From contig CALGWX010000263.1 of assembly GCA_937936215.1 (NCBI GenBank), positions 1 through 6,478 on the forward strand: DNA of 6,478 nt. Reading direction: 5' to 3'. The notes below the pieces were generated by a model. The model ran no database searches. It saw nothing but the letters and a program-made list of their open reading frames with translations, and had not been told where the DNA came from. The position numbers were made by a program, and so were the translations under genes. Origin of the DNA: an uncultured Burkholderiaceae bacterium. Lineage in GTDB: Bacteria > Pseudomonadota > Gammaproteobacteria > Burkholderiales > Burkholderiaceae_F. The first letter of the stretch is position 1, and each line of letters starts with the position of its first letter. This document shows positions 1-5,222 of the stretch, piece after piece.

Positions 1-218
1 CGCTGCGGCCGCGGCGGCTGGACATCCGTCGGCCCGTGCCCCGGCTGCGCGAGGACGACCTCGTCTGGCTGCCGCTCGCCGACATCGAGCGCGCCCCGCT
101 GCCGGCGCCGGTCCTCGCGCTGCTGCGTGAGATTGCCGAGGCGAAAGCCGGCCGCCGCGCCGGGCGACAGCCGACCGTCAAGCGACGCGCCGCGTCACCG
201 CGCCGGCGCCGCGCCTGA
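1..218 (+). CDS. mutY: Probable A/G-specific adenine glycosylase MutY, C-terminal end (5' part outside window)
   Basis: The reading frame is open from the left edge (first full codon at position 3) to a TGA at 216-218, giving about 71 visible residues. The stretch LVWLPLADIERAPLPAPV followed by LLREI resembles the end of the NUDIX-like C-terminal domain of MutY, where a W-x-P-L segment precedes a short loop and the motif LPAPV-x-x-LL. A basic, low-complexity Arg/Ala tail follows. MutY removes adenine mispaired with 8-oxoguanine in base-excision repair; the catalytic domain and iron-sulphur cluster lie upstream and cannot be seen. A GTG at position 36 exists but is internal. The gene converges on the minus-strand genes. 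The family call rests on a short segment and on my recollection that mutY occurs near rapZ/hprK in betaproteobacteria, so it is moderate. Confidence 0.62.
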   Translation, partial: LRPRRLDIRRPVPRLREDDLVWLPLADIERAPLPAPVLALLREIAEAKAGRRAGRQPTVKRRAASPRRRRA

Positions 219-349
219 AAGACTGCGAATCAATCTACTGCGCGCCCCGATCTCGCGCCTGCGCTGCTCGCCGTGCGCCTCTGTACGGGTCCGCTGCCGG
301 CGCGCTCTCGGGCCGCTCGCGACGATTTTTTCACTGCCTCCGAGTTGGC

Positions 350-889
350 TCAGCGTGGCGCCTCGGGCTCGATCGCGAGCGCGACCAGGAAGCGCGAGAC
401 CATGTTGTAGGCAGCGATCACGGCGACGAGTTCGACGGTCTCGCGGTCGCCGAGCGCGGCATGGATGACGGCAAAGGTCGCGTCCGCCACCGCCACGTCG
501 CGCGTCATCTCGCAGGTCAACCGCAAGGCCGCCAGCGCCGCGGGGTCGAACAGGCCCGCTTGTTGCAGCGCGCCTTCCGGATCGCGCAGCGCCCGCAGCT
601 GCTCTGGCGTGCCGCCGGCGCGCAGGAACTCGGGCGCGTGATGATGGAATTCGTACTCGGCCCCGTTGAGCGAGGCTACTGCGCACATGGCCAGTTCGCG
701 CAGCCGCGCATCGAGCGCGAGTTCGCTGCGCAGCGCCCGCAGGAAGCCATTCCAGCCGGCAGCCAGCGGGGGGCTGTGCAGCAGCATCCGGTCCAGGTGC
801 AGCAGCCGGCCGCCGCGGCGGGCGCGGATCGCGGCGACGAGCTCGGCCGGATCGGCGAGATCGGCGGGCTGGTAGGCAATGCGCGGCAT
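350..889 (-). CDS. Carboxymuconolactone decarboxylase / AhpD-fold family protein
   Basis: This 179-residue protein is predicted to be soluble, with no signal peptide or membrane segment. The central part fits the CMD/AhpD helical fold: LRELAMCAVASLNGAEYEFH (about residues 63-82), with the acidic/histidine cluster E78-Y79-E80-F81-H82-H83-H84, then a helical stretch ending in AYNMVSRFLVAL (160-171). The AhpD catalytic C-x-x-C pair is absent; C69 and C126 are the only cysteines. A thiol peroxidase activity of AhpD type is therefore not supported. The Glu-Tyr-x-x-His-His arrangement is shared with CMD-like proteins of unknown substrate. The ATG lies 10 nt after the stop of the LON-domain gene with only a weak ribosome-binding site, so it is probably co-transcribed as the last gene of the rapZ unit. 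The substrate is unknown. Confidence 0.8.
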   Translation of the reverse strand: MPRIAYQPADLADPAELVAAIRARRGGRLLHLDRMLLHSPPLAAGWNGFLRALRSELALDARLRELAMCAVASLNGAEYEFHHHAPEFLRAGGTPEQLRALRDPEGALQQAGLFDPAALAALRLTCEMTRDVAVADATFAVIHAALGDRETVELVAVIAAYNMVSRFLVALAIEPEAPR

Positions 890-899
890 GCGGGGGCGC

Positions 900-1523
900 C
901 TACTTGAGCACGCCGTGCTGGCGCAGGAATTCGTCGACCACGTTCAGTCGCGCGCCGGCGTCGTGCAGTTCCATCAGTTTCTGCTTGGCCGTCAGCGGAA
1001 TCGGCAGGAACTCGCTCAGGCGATTGCCGACCCAGACGCTGGAGCCGAGCAGGAACGGCGGCTCGATCGGGCGGGTGTTGATCGGGTCGGCTTCCCCGGT
1101 CTCTTCCTCGCGGCGGCGGTCGAGGTCGGCGATGACGCGCTGCAGCAGGTCGGCGCAGGGCCGGTAGCGCTCGTCGAGCGGCTCGTCCTCGTCGGCGGCG
1201 ATGTCCTCGACGACCGCGAGCTGCAGACCATCGGCCTGGATCTGTCTTTCGAGGATCCGGAAGCGTTGCTCGCCGATCGCGCGCAGGTGCAGCAGCCCGA
1301 GCTGCGGCATGTCCCAGGCCTCGATGCGGGCCCGGGTACCGACGCGCTCGGTGGCCGCCGGCGCGCCGACCTCAGCGCCGCGCGTGATCAGCACCACGCC
1401 GAACGGCGACCCGCGCTTCATGCACTGCCGCACCATGTCCATGTAGCGCGCCTCGAACACGCGCAGCGGCAGCACCCCGCCCGGGAACAGGACGGTGTTC
1501 AGCGGAAACAGCGGCAGCTGCAT
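900..1523 (-). CDS. Stand-alone LON substrate-binding-domain protein
   Basis: This 207-residue protein starts MQLPLFPLNTVLFPGGVLPL, followed by RVFEARY (21-27). This is the typical opening of the Lon N-terminal (LAN, PF02190) domain, where P-L-F-P-L-N-x-V-L-F-P and the R-x-F-E-x-R-Y turn are conserved. The rest (FGVVLI at 41-46, a beta-rich middle, an acidic linker near 108-145, a helical end near 180-205) matches the size of LON-domain-only proteins. No AAA+ ATPase module and no Ser-Lys protease domain are present, so it is not the Lon protease itself. Its function is unproven; substrate recognition or an adaptor role is inferred from the domain. The frame stays open upstream through rapZ, but homology begins at the ATG at 1523. 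That ATG overlaps the rapZ stop by one base (TGATG), indicating translational coupling. Confidence 0.9.
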   Translation of the reverse strand: MQLPLFPLNTVLFPGGVLPLRVFEARYMDMVRQCMKRGSPFGVVLITRGAEVGAPAATERVGTRARIEAWDMPQLGLLHLRAIGEQRFRILERQIQADGLQLAVVEDIAADEDEPLDERYRPCADLLQRVIADLDRRREEETGEADPINTRPIEPPFLLGSSVWVGNRLSEFLPIPLTAKQKLMELHDAGARLNVVDEFLRQHGVLK

Positions 1524-2392
1524 CAGCGGCCCAGCGTGCGGTGCCGCGTCAGCACGGTGCCGCGCTGGCGGGCAGCAAAACGCGCCGCCAGCTGCTCGAC
1601 GACGTAGGGCGAGCGGTGCTGGCCACCGGTGCAGCCGATGGCCACCGTCAGGTAGTGGCGATTGTCGGCGTGGTAGCTCGGCAGCCAGCGCTCGATGAAG
1701 GCGTCGATGTCGTCGATCATCTGCGCCACGATCGGCGCCCGCGCCAGGTACTCGATCACGGGCCCGTCGAGCCCCGTCAGCGGCCGCAGCGCCGGCTCGT
1801 AGAAGGGGTTGGGCAGGTTGCGAACGTCGAACAGTAGGTCGGTCGCGGCCGGCACGCCGCTCTTGAACGCGAACGACTCGAAGGTCAGCGTCAGCGCGGC
1901 CGCGGCGGCGCCGGCGAACTCCCGCACCCACGCGCGCAGGGTAGCCGGCGCCAGGCCGCTCGTGTCGATCACGTGGCCGGCCTTGTCCAGCGGCGCCAGC
2001 AGTTCGCGCTCGGCCTCGATCGACTCCGTGAGGGTCGGCTCCAGGGCGCGGCCGTCGGCCATCAGCCGTCCCGACAGCGGATGGCGCCGGCGCGTCTCCG
2101 AGTAGCGGTGCACTAGCGCCTCGGTCGAGGCGGTGAGGAACAGCACGCGCACGTCGTGATGGGCGTTGCGCAGATGGCCAATGATCTGCGGCATCTCGCC
2201 GAGCGACAGCTCGGAACGCGCGTCAACCGACACCGCGACTTCCTCCTGCCCGGCATCGGCAAGATAGGCCGCAACCTGGGCCAGGAACCGCGGCGGCAGG
2301 TTGTCGACGCAGAAGTAGCCGATGTCCTCGAGCAGTCGCAGCGCGACCGACTTGCCCGAGCCGGACATCCCCGTGATCAACATCAGCCGCAT
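1523..2392 (-). CDS. rapZ: RNase adapter / P-loop regulatory protein RapZ (YvcJ/YhbJ family)
   Basis: The protein has 289 residues, close to the roughly 284 of E. coli RapZ. The N-terminal P-loop domain has Walker A GMSGSGKS at 8-15 and the family segment GYFCVDNLPPRF at 25-36. The C-terminal domain carries FESFAFKSGVP (171-181), FDVRNLPNPF (188-197), RPLTGLDGPV (203-212) and GCTGGQHRSPY (253-263). In E. coli, RapZ senses glucosamine-6-phosphate and guides RNase E to the sRNA GlmZ, tuning glmS. GlmY and GlmZ are known from enterobacteria, so the target here is unknown. I chose the ATG at 2392: a GGGG stretch sits 7 nt upstream and the family aligns from it. A GTG at 2398 would add two residues but leaves that stretch only 1 nt away. 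The stop overlaps the start of the LON-domain gene. Upstream lies the psiF terminator, so rapZ probably needs its own promoter. Confidence 0.96.
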   Translation of the reverse strand: MRLMLITGMSGSGKSVALRLLEDIGYFCVDNLPPRFLAQVAAYLADAGQEEVAVSVDARSELSLGEMPQIIGHLRNAHHDVRVLFLTASTEALVHRYSETRRRHPLSGRLMADGRALEPTLTESIEAERELLAPLDKAGHVIDTSGLAPATLRAWVREFAGAAAAALTLTFESFAFKSGVPAATDLLFDVRNLPNPFYEPALRPLTGLDGPVIEYLARAPIVAQMIDDIDAFIERWLPSYHADNRHYLTVAIGCTGGQHRSPYVVEQLAARFAARQRGTVLTRHRTLGR

Positions 2393-2455
2393 CGGCACGC
2401 CCCAACCCGGCCAAGCGCCAGGATGCGGCGCATTCTGTCACGCGCGCTAGCACAG

Positions 2456-2491
2456 AAAAACGCCGGGGCGCGGCAATGCCGCGCCCCGGCG
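2456..2491 (-). terminator. Strong rho-independent terminator of the psiF-like gene
   Basis: The arms at 2461-2475 and 2477-2491 are perfectly complementary over 15 bp and very GC-rich, with a single A between them, so the real loop is the central 3-5 bases. Read on the minus strand, the hairpin is followed directly by five T (A5 at 2456-2460 on the plus strand). It begins 25 nt after the psiF-like stop codon. The T run on one side only makes it directional for minus-strand transcription, and it separates this gene from rapZ. Confidence 0.92.
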
Positions 2492-2516
2492 AGGTCAGTG
2501 CGCGAGCCCAGTCGCT

Positions 2517-2810
2517 TCAGCCAGCGGCGCTCAGGCACTTGGACATGAAAGCCTTGCGATCGTCGCCCTTCAGGTTCTTGGCCGTGGCCTCCTTGTTGCA
2601 GGCGGTCATCTTTTCCTGCTGCGTCTGCTTGGCAGTCGACAGGCACTTGGACATGAAGGCCTTGCGATCGTCGCCCTTGAGGTTCTTGGCGTTGGCCTCC
2701 TGGTTGCAGGCCGCCATTTTCTGTTGCTGCGGGGTGGGTTTCTTCTCCTCGGCGGCAAAGGCTGCGATGGGCAGCGCGATGGCGACGGCGATTAGCAGTT
2801 TCTGGAACAT
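2517..2810 (-). CDS. Exported two-repeat PsiF-family protein
   Basis: This is a 97-residue precursor. The start MFQK plus a hydrophobic core (residues 5-18) and AFA|AEE near 18-22 form a clear Sec signal peptide, probably cut after A19, leaving a basic mature protein of about 78 residues for the periplasm. It contains two near-identical PsiF repeats (PF07769 type): C35-N-x-E ... NLKGDDRKAFMSKCLS (43-58) and C71-N-x-E with the same 16-residue block at 79-94. Four cysteines (C35, C56, C71, C92) are evenly placed, two per repeat, which suggests a disulphide in each. E. coli psiF is phosphate-starvation induced and its function is unknown. The ATG at 2810 has AGGGAG 9 nt upstream; a GTG at 2816 would be too close to it. 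The gene has its own terminator and lies between hprK and rapZ, which are often adjacent in betaproteobacteria. Confidence 0.9.
   Translation of the reverse strand: MFQKLLIAVAIALPIAAFAAEEKKPTPQQQKMAACNQEANAKNLKGDDRKAFMSKCLSTAKQTQQEKMTACNKEATAKNLKGDDRKAFMSKCLSAAG
2532..2718. repeat. Internal tandem repeat of the psiF-like gene, period 108 bp
   Basis: The block starting at 2532 recurs at 2640, a period of 108 bp (36 codons). Over the first 79 aligned bases I count eight differences. Several are silent or at wobble positions, and the protein block NLKGDDRKAFMSKCLS is unchanged. The copies diverge after this, in the linker regions. This looks like a within-gene duplication of one PsiF repeat unit kept under strong protein-level or codon constraint. 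Confidence 0.9.
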
Positions 2811-2857
2811 AGGCACGGTCTCCCTGGGTCGTCGTGGCCAGTCGATCCCCCCTGTTG

Positions 2858-2900
2858 AAAAAAAGCGGCCACCACCGGATTAGAGCACCGCGCCGCCGCT
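2858..2900 (-). terminator. Candidate weak terminator after hprK
   Basis: On the minus strand, a run of seven T (A7 at 2858-2864) follows a possible 6-bp stem formed by 2895-2900 and 2864-2869 (AGCGGC/GCCGCT) with a 25-nt loop. The T run is convincing, but the stem is short and the loop long. A second copy of the left arm at 2901-2906 could pair instead. It begins about 13 nt after the hprK stop, the right place for partial termination before the psiF-like gene. Confidence 0.38.
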
Positions 2901-2912
2901 GCCGCTACGGCT

Positions 2913-3842
2913 TTACCCATCGTCGATCGCCTGCCTTTGCCGTTGCACGAACTCGGCCATCGTGTCGATGCCGCGCAGCTTCAGGATGGTGTTGCGCACC
3001 GCGGCTTCGAGCAGGACGGCCAGGTTGCGGCCGGCGGCTACGGGGATCACCACCTTGTGGATCGGCAACCCGAGCACCTCCTCGGTCGTGCCGGCCAGCG
3101 GCAGCCGTTCCATCAGCGCCGCCGCGGCCTGCCGCCGCAGCTCGACGATCAAGCGCAGCTTCATCTTCCGCCGCACGGCGGTCTCGCCAAAGATGGCGCG
3201 GATATCGAGCAGCCCCAGCCCGCGCACCTCGAGCAGATTGGCCAGCAGCGGCGGGCAATGGCCCTCGATGGAGTCCGGCTCGGTGCGGGCGAAGTCGACG
3301 ACGTCGTCGGCGACCAGACCATGGCCGCGGCTGATCAGCTCCAGCCCCAGCTCGCTCTTTCCCACCCCCGACTCGCCGGCGATCAGCACGCCCATGCCCA
3401 GCACGTCCATGAACACGCCATGCATCGTGCAGTGCGGCGCCAGCAGCTTGTTCAGGTAGACGCGCAGCCGATCGATCACCAGGCCGGCGCTCAGTGGCGT
3501 CGCCCACACCGCCAGGCCCGCTCGCTCGGCCACCTCGATCATGTCCGGCGGCAGTTGCAGCCCCTCGGCCACGATCATGCCGAGCGCGTTGCCGGCGATC
3601 AGGTCCTGTGCGTAGTGCGCGCGCCGCGGGCCGTCCATGCGCGTCATGTAGGTGACTTCCGGCGCGCCGAGCACGTGCAGGCGGTTGGGATGGATGAGGT
3701 TCAGGTGGCCGACGACGTCGGCCGCCTGAACCTCGGTGCTGGCGGCTGCTGCCAGTACCCGCTGCCCGCCGGGCCGCCCGGCCAGCCAGGACAGGCGCAG
3801 CGACTGTGCGTTCTCGTCGAAGAGCGTTTGCAGGGTGGGCAT
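2913..3842 (-). CDS. hprK: HPr kinase/phosphorylase HprK
   Basis: This 309-residue protein matches the usual HprK/P length. The N-terminal domain (about 1-130) is the less conserved part. The C-terminal catalytic domain shows H141-G-V-F, Walker A GESGVGKS (156-163), then RGHGLVADD (172-180) with the catalytic-type Asp pair D179/D180, the family signature EVRGLGLLDI (205-214), and PVAAGRN (267-273) near the end. The enzyme phosphorylates HPr on a serine with ATP or pyrophosphate and also removes that phosphate. In Gram-negative bacteria with incomplete PTS it is thought to tune the phosphorelay rather than sugar uptake. No ptsH or ptsI is visible here; they would have to lie elsewhere. The ATG at 3842 has no clear Shine-Dalgarno, and an unusual 129-nt or longer GC-rich spacer separates it from ptsN. 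Stop TAA. Confidence 0.97.
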   Translation of the reverse strand: MPTLQTLFDENAQSLRLSWLAGRPGGQRVLAAAASTEVQAADVVGHLNLIHPNRLHVLGAPEVTYMTRMDGPRRAHYAQDLIAGNALGMIVAEGLQLPPDMIEVAERAGLAVWATPLSAGLVIDRLRVYLNKLLAPHCTMHGVFMDVLGMGVLIAGESGVGKSELGLELISRGHGLVADDVVDFARTEPDSIEGHCPPLLANLLEVRGLGLLDIRAIFGETAVRRKMKLRLIVELRRQAAAALMERLPLAGTTEEVLGLPIHKVVIPVAAGRNLAVLLEAAVRNTILKLRGIDTMAEFVQRQRQAIDDG

Positions 3843-3873
3843 GGCGCAGGGGGCCCGAGCGCGGCCCGGATCT

Positions 3874-3958
3874 AGCGCCGGGCGGCGGCCCGGGGCGACT
3901 CGCTCAAGGGCCGGCGCGCGAGCGGGATACGAACGGCGGGCGGCGGCCGCCCGGCGCT
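3874..3958. repeat. Inverted repeats in the ptsN-hprK spacer with alternative pairings
   Basis: Arms 3874-3886 and 3946-3958 are perfectly complementary over 13 bp and are separated by 59 nt. The right arm can also fold locally, because 3937-3944 pairs with 3946-3953 over 8 bp around a single base. The two structures are mutually exclusive, since both use 3946-3953. No T run follows either on the minus strand, so neither is a standard terminator. They lie in the leader of hprK and could influence RNA stability or translation. The sequence is very GC-rich, so chance pairing is a real alternative. Confidence 0.55.
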
Positions 3959-3981
3959 CGCCGATGCGACGATGCCGACCG

Positions 3982-4452
3982 TCAGGCCGCCGGCCGCATC
4001 GGTTCCCATTGCGCCAGCAGCGAATGCGCGATGGTCGGGTCGGAAGCCGTGAGCAGGCGCTCGCGGAAGGCCCGGTCGGAGAGCATCTGCGCCAGTTCCG
4101 ACAGGATGTCGAGGTGCTGCTGTGTGGCTTGCTCGGGCACGAGCAGCACGACCAGGATGTTCACTGGCCGGCCGTCTGGCGCGTCGAACGCGATCGGCTC
4201 GGCAAGGCGGACGAACGCGGCGGTGGCTTCCTTCAGCCCCTTGATGCGCCCGTGCGGGATCGCCACTCCCTGGCCGAGCGCGGTCGAGCCCAGGCGCTCG
4301 CGCGCGAACAGGCTGTCGAAGACCGTGGCGCGCGAGATGCCCTGGTGGTTCTCGAACAGCAGTCCCACCTGCTCGAACACCCGCTTCTTGCTCGACGCTT
4401 GCATGTCGAGCACCACGTTCGAAAGCGGGAGAAGACGCGATATCAGGTTCAT
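3982..4452 (-). CDS. ptsN: PTS-Ntr EIIA protein PtsN (EIIA-Ntr)
   Basis: This 156-residue protein is the size of EIIA-Ntr and is cytoplasmic. Family marks are SKKRVFEQVGLLFENHQGIS (21-40), FARERLGSTALGQGVAIPHG (49-68) with the phospho-accepting histidine H67 in the IPHGRI motif, FVRLAEPI (80-87), and LLVPEQATQQHLDILSELAQ (103-122), where H113 is the second conserved active-site histidine. It receives phosphate from NPr/HPr in the PTS-Ntr relay and regulates potassium transport and nitrogen/carbon balance in other proteobacteria. The ATG at 4452 is chosen because family members begin MN-x-x...LLP; an ATG at 4458 (MAMN) is an equal alternative. The frame stays open to 4692, but that extension is not EIIA-like and would include the -10 candidate. 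No strong Shine-Dalgarno is visible. Confidence 0.96.
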   Translation of the reverse strand: MNLISRLLPLSNVVLDMQASSKKRVFEQVGLLFENHQGISRATVFDSLFARERLGSTALGQGVAIPHGRIKGLKEATAAFVRLAEPIAFDAPDGRPVNILVVLLVPEQATQQHLDILSELAQMLSDRAFRERLLTASDPTIAHSLLAQWEPMRPAA

Positions 4453-4611
4453 GGCCATTGAGGCGATTGCGGTGCCGGCGGGATCGTTCGCCGACCGGCT
4501 CGCCACCGATGTCAGGAATACACCGTCCGGCGTGGCCAGTGACGCGCCAACGGGGCGACGGGTTGACGAGTCAGCGCCAGCGGCATGGCTTCCGTCGAAA
4601 GAAAGGCTCGC

Positions 4612-4617
4612 AGTATA
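4612..4617 (-). promoter_or_regulatory. Candidate -10 element of a ptsN promoter
   Basis: On the minus strand this hexamer reads TATACT, five of six matches to the sigma-70 consensus, in an otherwise GC-rich spacer. The position about 17 nt upstream (near 4635-4640) reads GCGGCG, so there is no matching -35 box. Transcription would begin near 4605, leaving a leader of roughly 150 nt before the ptsN ATG. This would also rule out the longer upstream starts of the ptsN frame. Confidence 0.45.
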
Positions 4618-4716
4618 GGCAGGGCGCCGTGGCGCGCCGCGCGCGTGGCGTTGGATGCTTTCCCCTAGCCGAGCGCTGTTGCCTTGCAGCAACGGGCAAA
4701 CTCCGCGAGCGTGCGG

Positions 4717-4739
4717 AAGAAAATGAGCCGTTTCACGGC
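4717..4739 (-). terminator. Candidate weak terminator downstream of hpf
   Basis: On the minus strand a 5-bp stem GCCGT/ACGGC with a GAA loop (4727-4739) is followed by a T-rich stretch, TCATTTTCTT (4717-4726). It lies about 100 nt beyond the hpf stop. The short stem and interrupted T run make it a weak candidate; it could equally be a chance hairpin. Confidence 0.33.
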
Positions 4740-4800
4740 AGAGGCCGCCGCTGGCTGCCGGCCGGGGGCAGGGCGGCCGTTGCGGGCTGCGGCTGCCTGG

Positions 4801-4812
4801 ACGTGCGCACGT
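4801..4812. repeat. 12-bp perfect palindrome after hpf
   Basis: ACGTGCGCACGT is a perfect 12-bp palindrome, 31-42 nt downstream of the hpf stop. It has no loop bases, so it suits a dimeric DNA-binding protein better than an RNA hairpin. No second copy is seen in the window. In GC-rich DNA it may be fortuitous. Confidence 0.35.
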
Positions 4813-4842
4813 GCCGACAGCCGCCCACGCCCGAGGCGATGC

Positions 4843-5175
4843 CTACTGCTGCGACTGGATCTGCTGGTGCTTCAGCGGCGCGCGGTCATGCGCCTTGACG
4901 CGGTCCTTGTGCCGCAGCACCTGGCGGTCGAGCTTGTCCATCAGGAGGTCGATGGCGGCGTACATGTCGCCATCGGTCGACTCGGCATGCAGGCTGCCGC
5001 CGCGCACACGCAGGGTGATCTCGGCCCGCTGTCGGAGCTTGTCCTCCACCGCCAGCACGACGTCGGCGTCGATCACGTGGTCGAAGTGCCTGCGGATGCG
5101 TTCCAGCTTGCCGTGCACGTAGTCGCGCATGGCGGGGGTCACTTCGACATGATGGCCCTGGATGACGAGGTTCAT
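4843..5175 (-). CDS. hpf: Short-form ribosome hibernation promoting factor HPF
   Basis: This 110-residue protein of the HPF/YfiA (RaiA) family, sigma-54 modulation protein group, begins MNLVIQGHHVEVTPAMRDYV and continues KLERIRRHF (23-31), VLAVEDKLRQRAEITLRVRG (40-59) and DGDMYAAIDLLMDKLDRQV (68-86), the usual beta-alpha-beta-beta-beta-alpha order. It lacks the extra C-terminal dimerisation domain of long HPF, so it is the short form, which in E. coli binds the 30S subunit and with RMF helps form 100S ribosomes. The C-terminal tail is basic and Gln-rich (HQQIQSQQ). The start is well fixed by AGGAG at 5182-5186, 6 nt before the ATG. It follows rpoN after 47 nt, and that pairing is conserved widely in proteobacteria. 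Confidence 0.96.
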   Translation of the reverse strand: MNLVIQGHHVEVTPAMRDYVHGKLERIRRHFDHVIDADVVLAVEDKLRQRAEITLRVRGGSLHAESTDGDMYAAIDLLMDKLDRQVLRHKDRVKAHDRAPLKHQQIQSQQ

Positions 5176-5181
5176 GCTGCA

Positions 5182-5186
5182 CTCCT
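5182..5186 (-). promoter_or_regulatory. Ribosome-binding site of hpf
   Basis: On the minus strand AGGAG lies 6 nt upstream of the hpf ATG. It is the clearest Shine-Dalgarno in the window and fixes the start, in contrast to the weak sites before ptsN, hprK and the LON-domain gene. Confidence 0.88.
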
Positions 5187-5194
5187 GTAGTGAG

Positions 5195-5213
5195 TCGCCG
5201 AGTCGGTCGGCGA
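5195..5213 (-). other. Perfect hairpin in the rpoN-hpf spacer
   Basis: TCGCCGA (5207-5213 read on the minus strand) pairs with TCGGCGA (5195-5201) over 7 bp around a 5-nt loop. It fills most of the gap between the rpoN stop and the hpf ribosome-binding site. There is no T run, so it is not a normal terminator. It could protect or process the mRNA and let hpf be expressed at a different level from rpoN; this role is inferred. Confidence 0.5.
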
Positions 5214-5222
5214 GGGGATGTG

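Larger units (their letters stand above)
4453..4842. other. Non-coding spacer between hpf and ptsN (390 bp)
   Basis: No convincing gene is present on either strand. Open frames cross it on both strands, but they run into real genes in other frames and show no recognisable protein features. It holds a 12-bp palindrome just after hpf, a weak hairpin followed by a T-rich run, a small 5-bp hairpin near 4679-4694, and a good -10 hexamer at 4612-4617 facing ptsN. The spacing suggests that rpoN-hpf and ptsN-hprK are at least partly separate transcription units. A small RNA here cannot be excluded, but I cannot support one. Confidence 0.7.

Noticed and set aside
219..349. Possible terminator of mutY at the T6 run near 325-331
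   Set aside because: The T run is real, but I find no convincing GC-rich stem immediately before it; the convergent 131-nt spacer otherwise shows nothing I can support.
879..1607. Plus-strand open frame of 242 codons opposite the LON-domain gene
   Set aside because: It overlaps the LON gene on the opposite strand and runs into rapZ; composition is antisense-like with no domain or ribosome-binding site.
1524..1931. An N-terminal extension of the LON-domain protein, making 343 residues
   Set aside because: The extension is an out-of-frame reading of rapZ, Arg/Ala-rich, and the LON domain begins exactly at the ATG at 1523.
2937..3875. Plus-strand open frame of 312 codons opposite hprK
   Set aside because: It is the antisense shadow of a clearly recognisable hprK; its His/Gln/Arg-rich composition is the expected by-product of the GC-rich minus-strand codons and no domain is visible.
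4453..4692. An 80-residue N-terminal extension of PtsN
   Set aside because: The extra residues are low-complexity and unlike EIIA-Ntr, the family starts at MN near 4452, and a good -10 hexamer lies inside the extension.
4458..5190. Plus-strand open frames crossing the hpf-ptsN spacer and hpf
   Set aside because: They continue antisense into hpf, lack good ribosome-binding sites and show no recognisable protein features.
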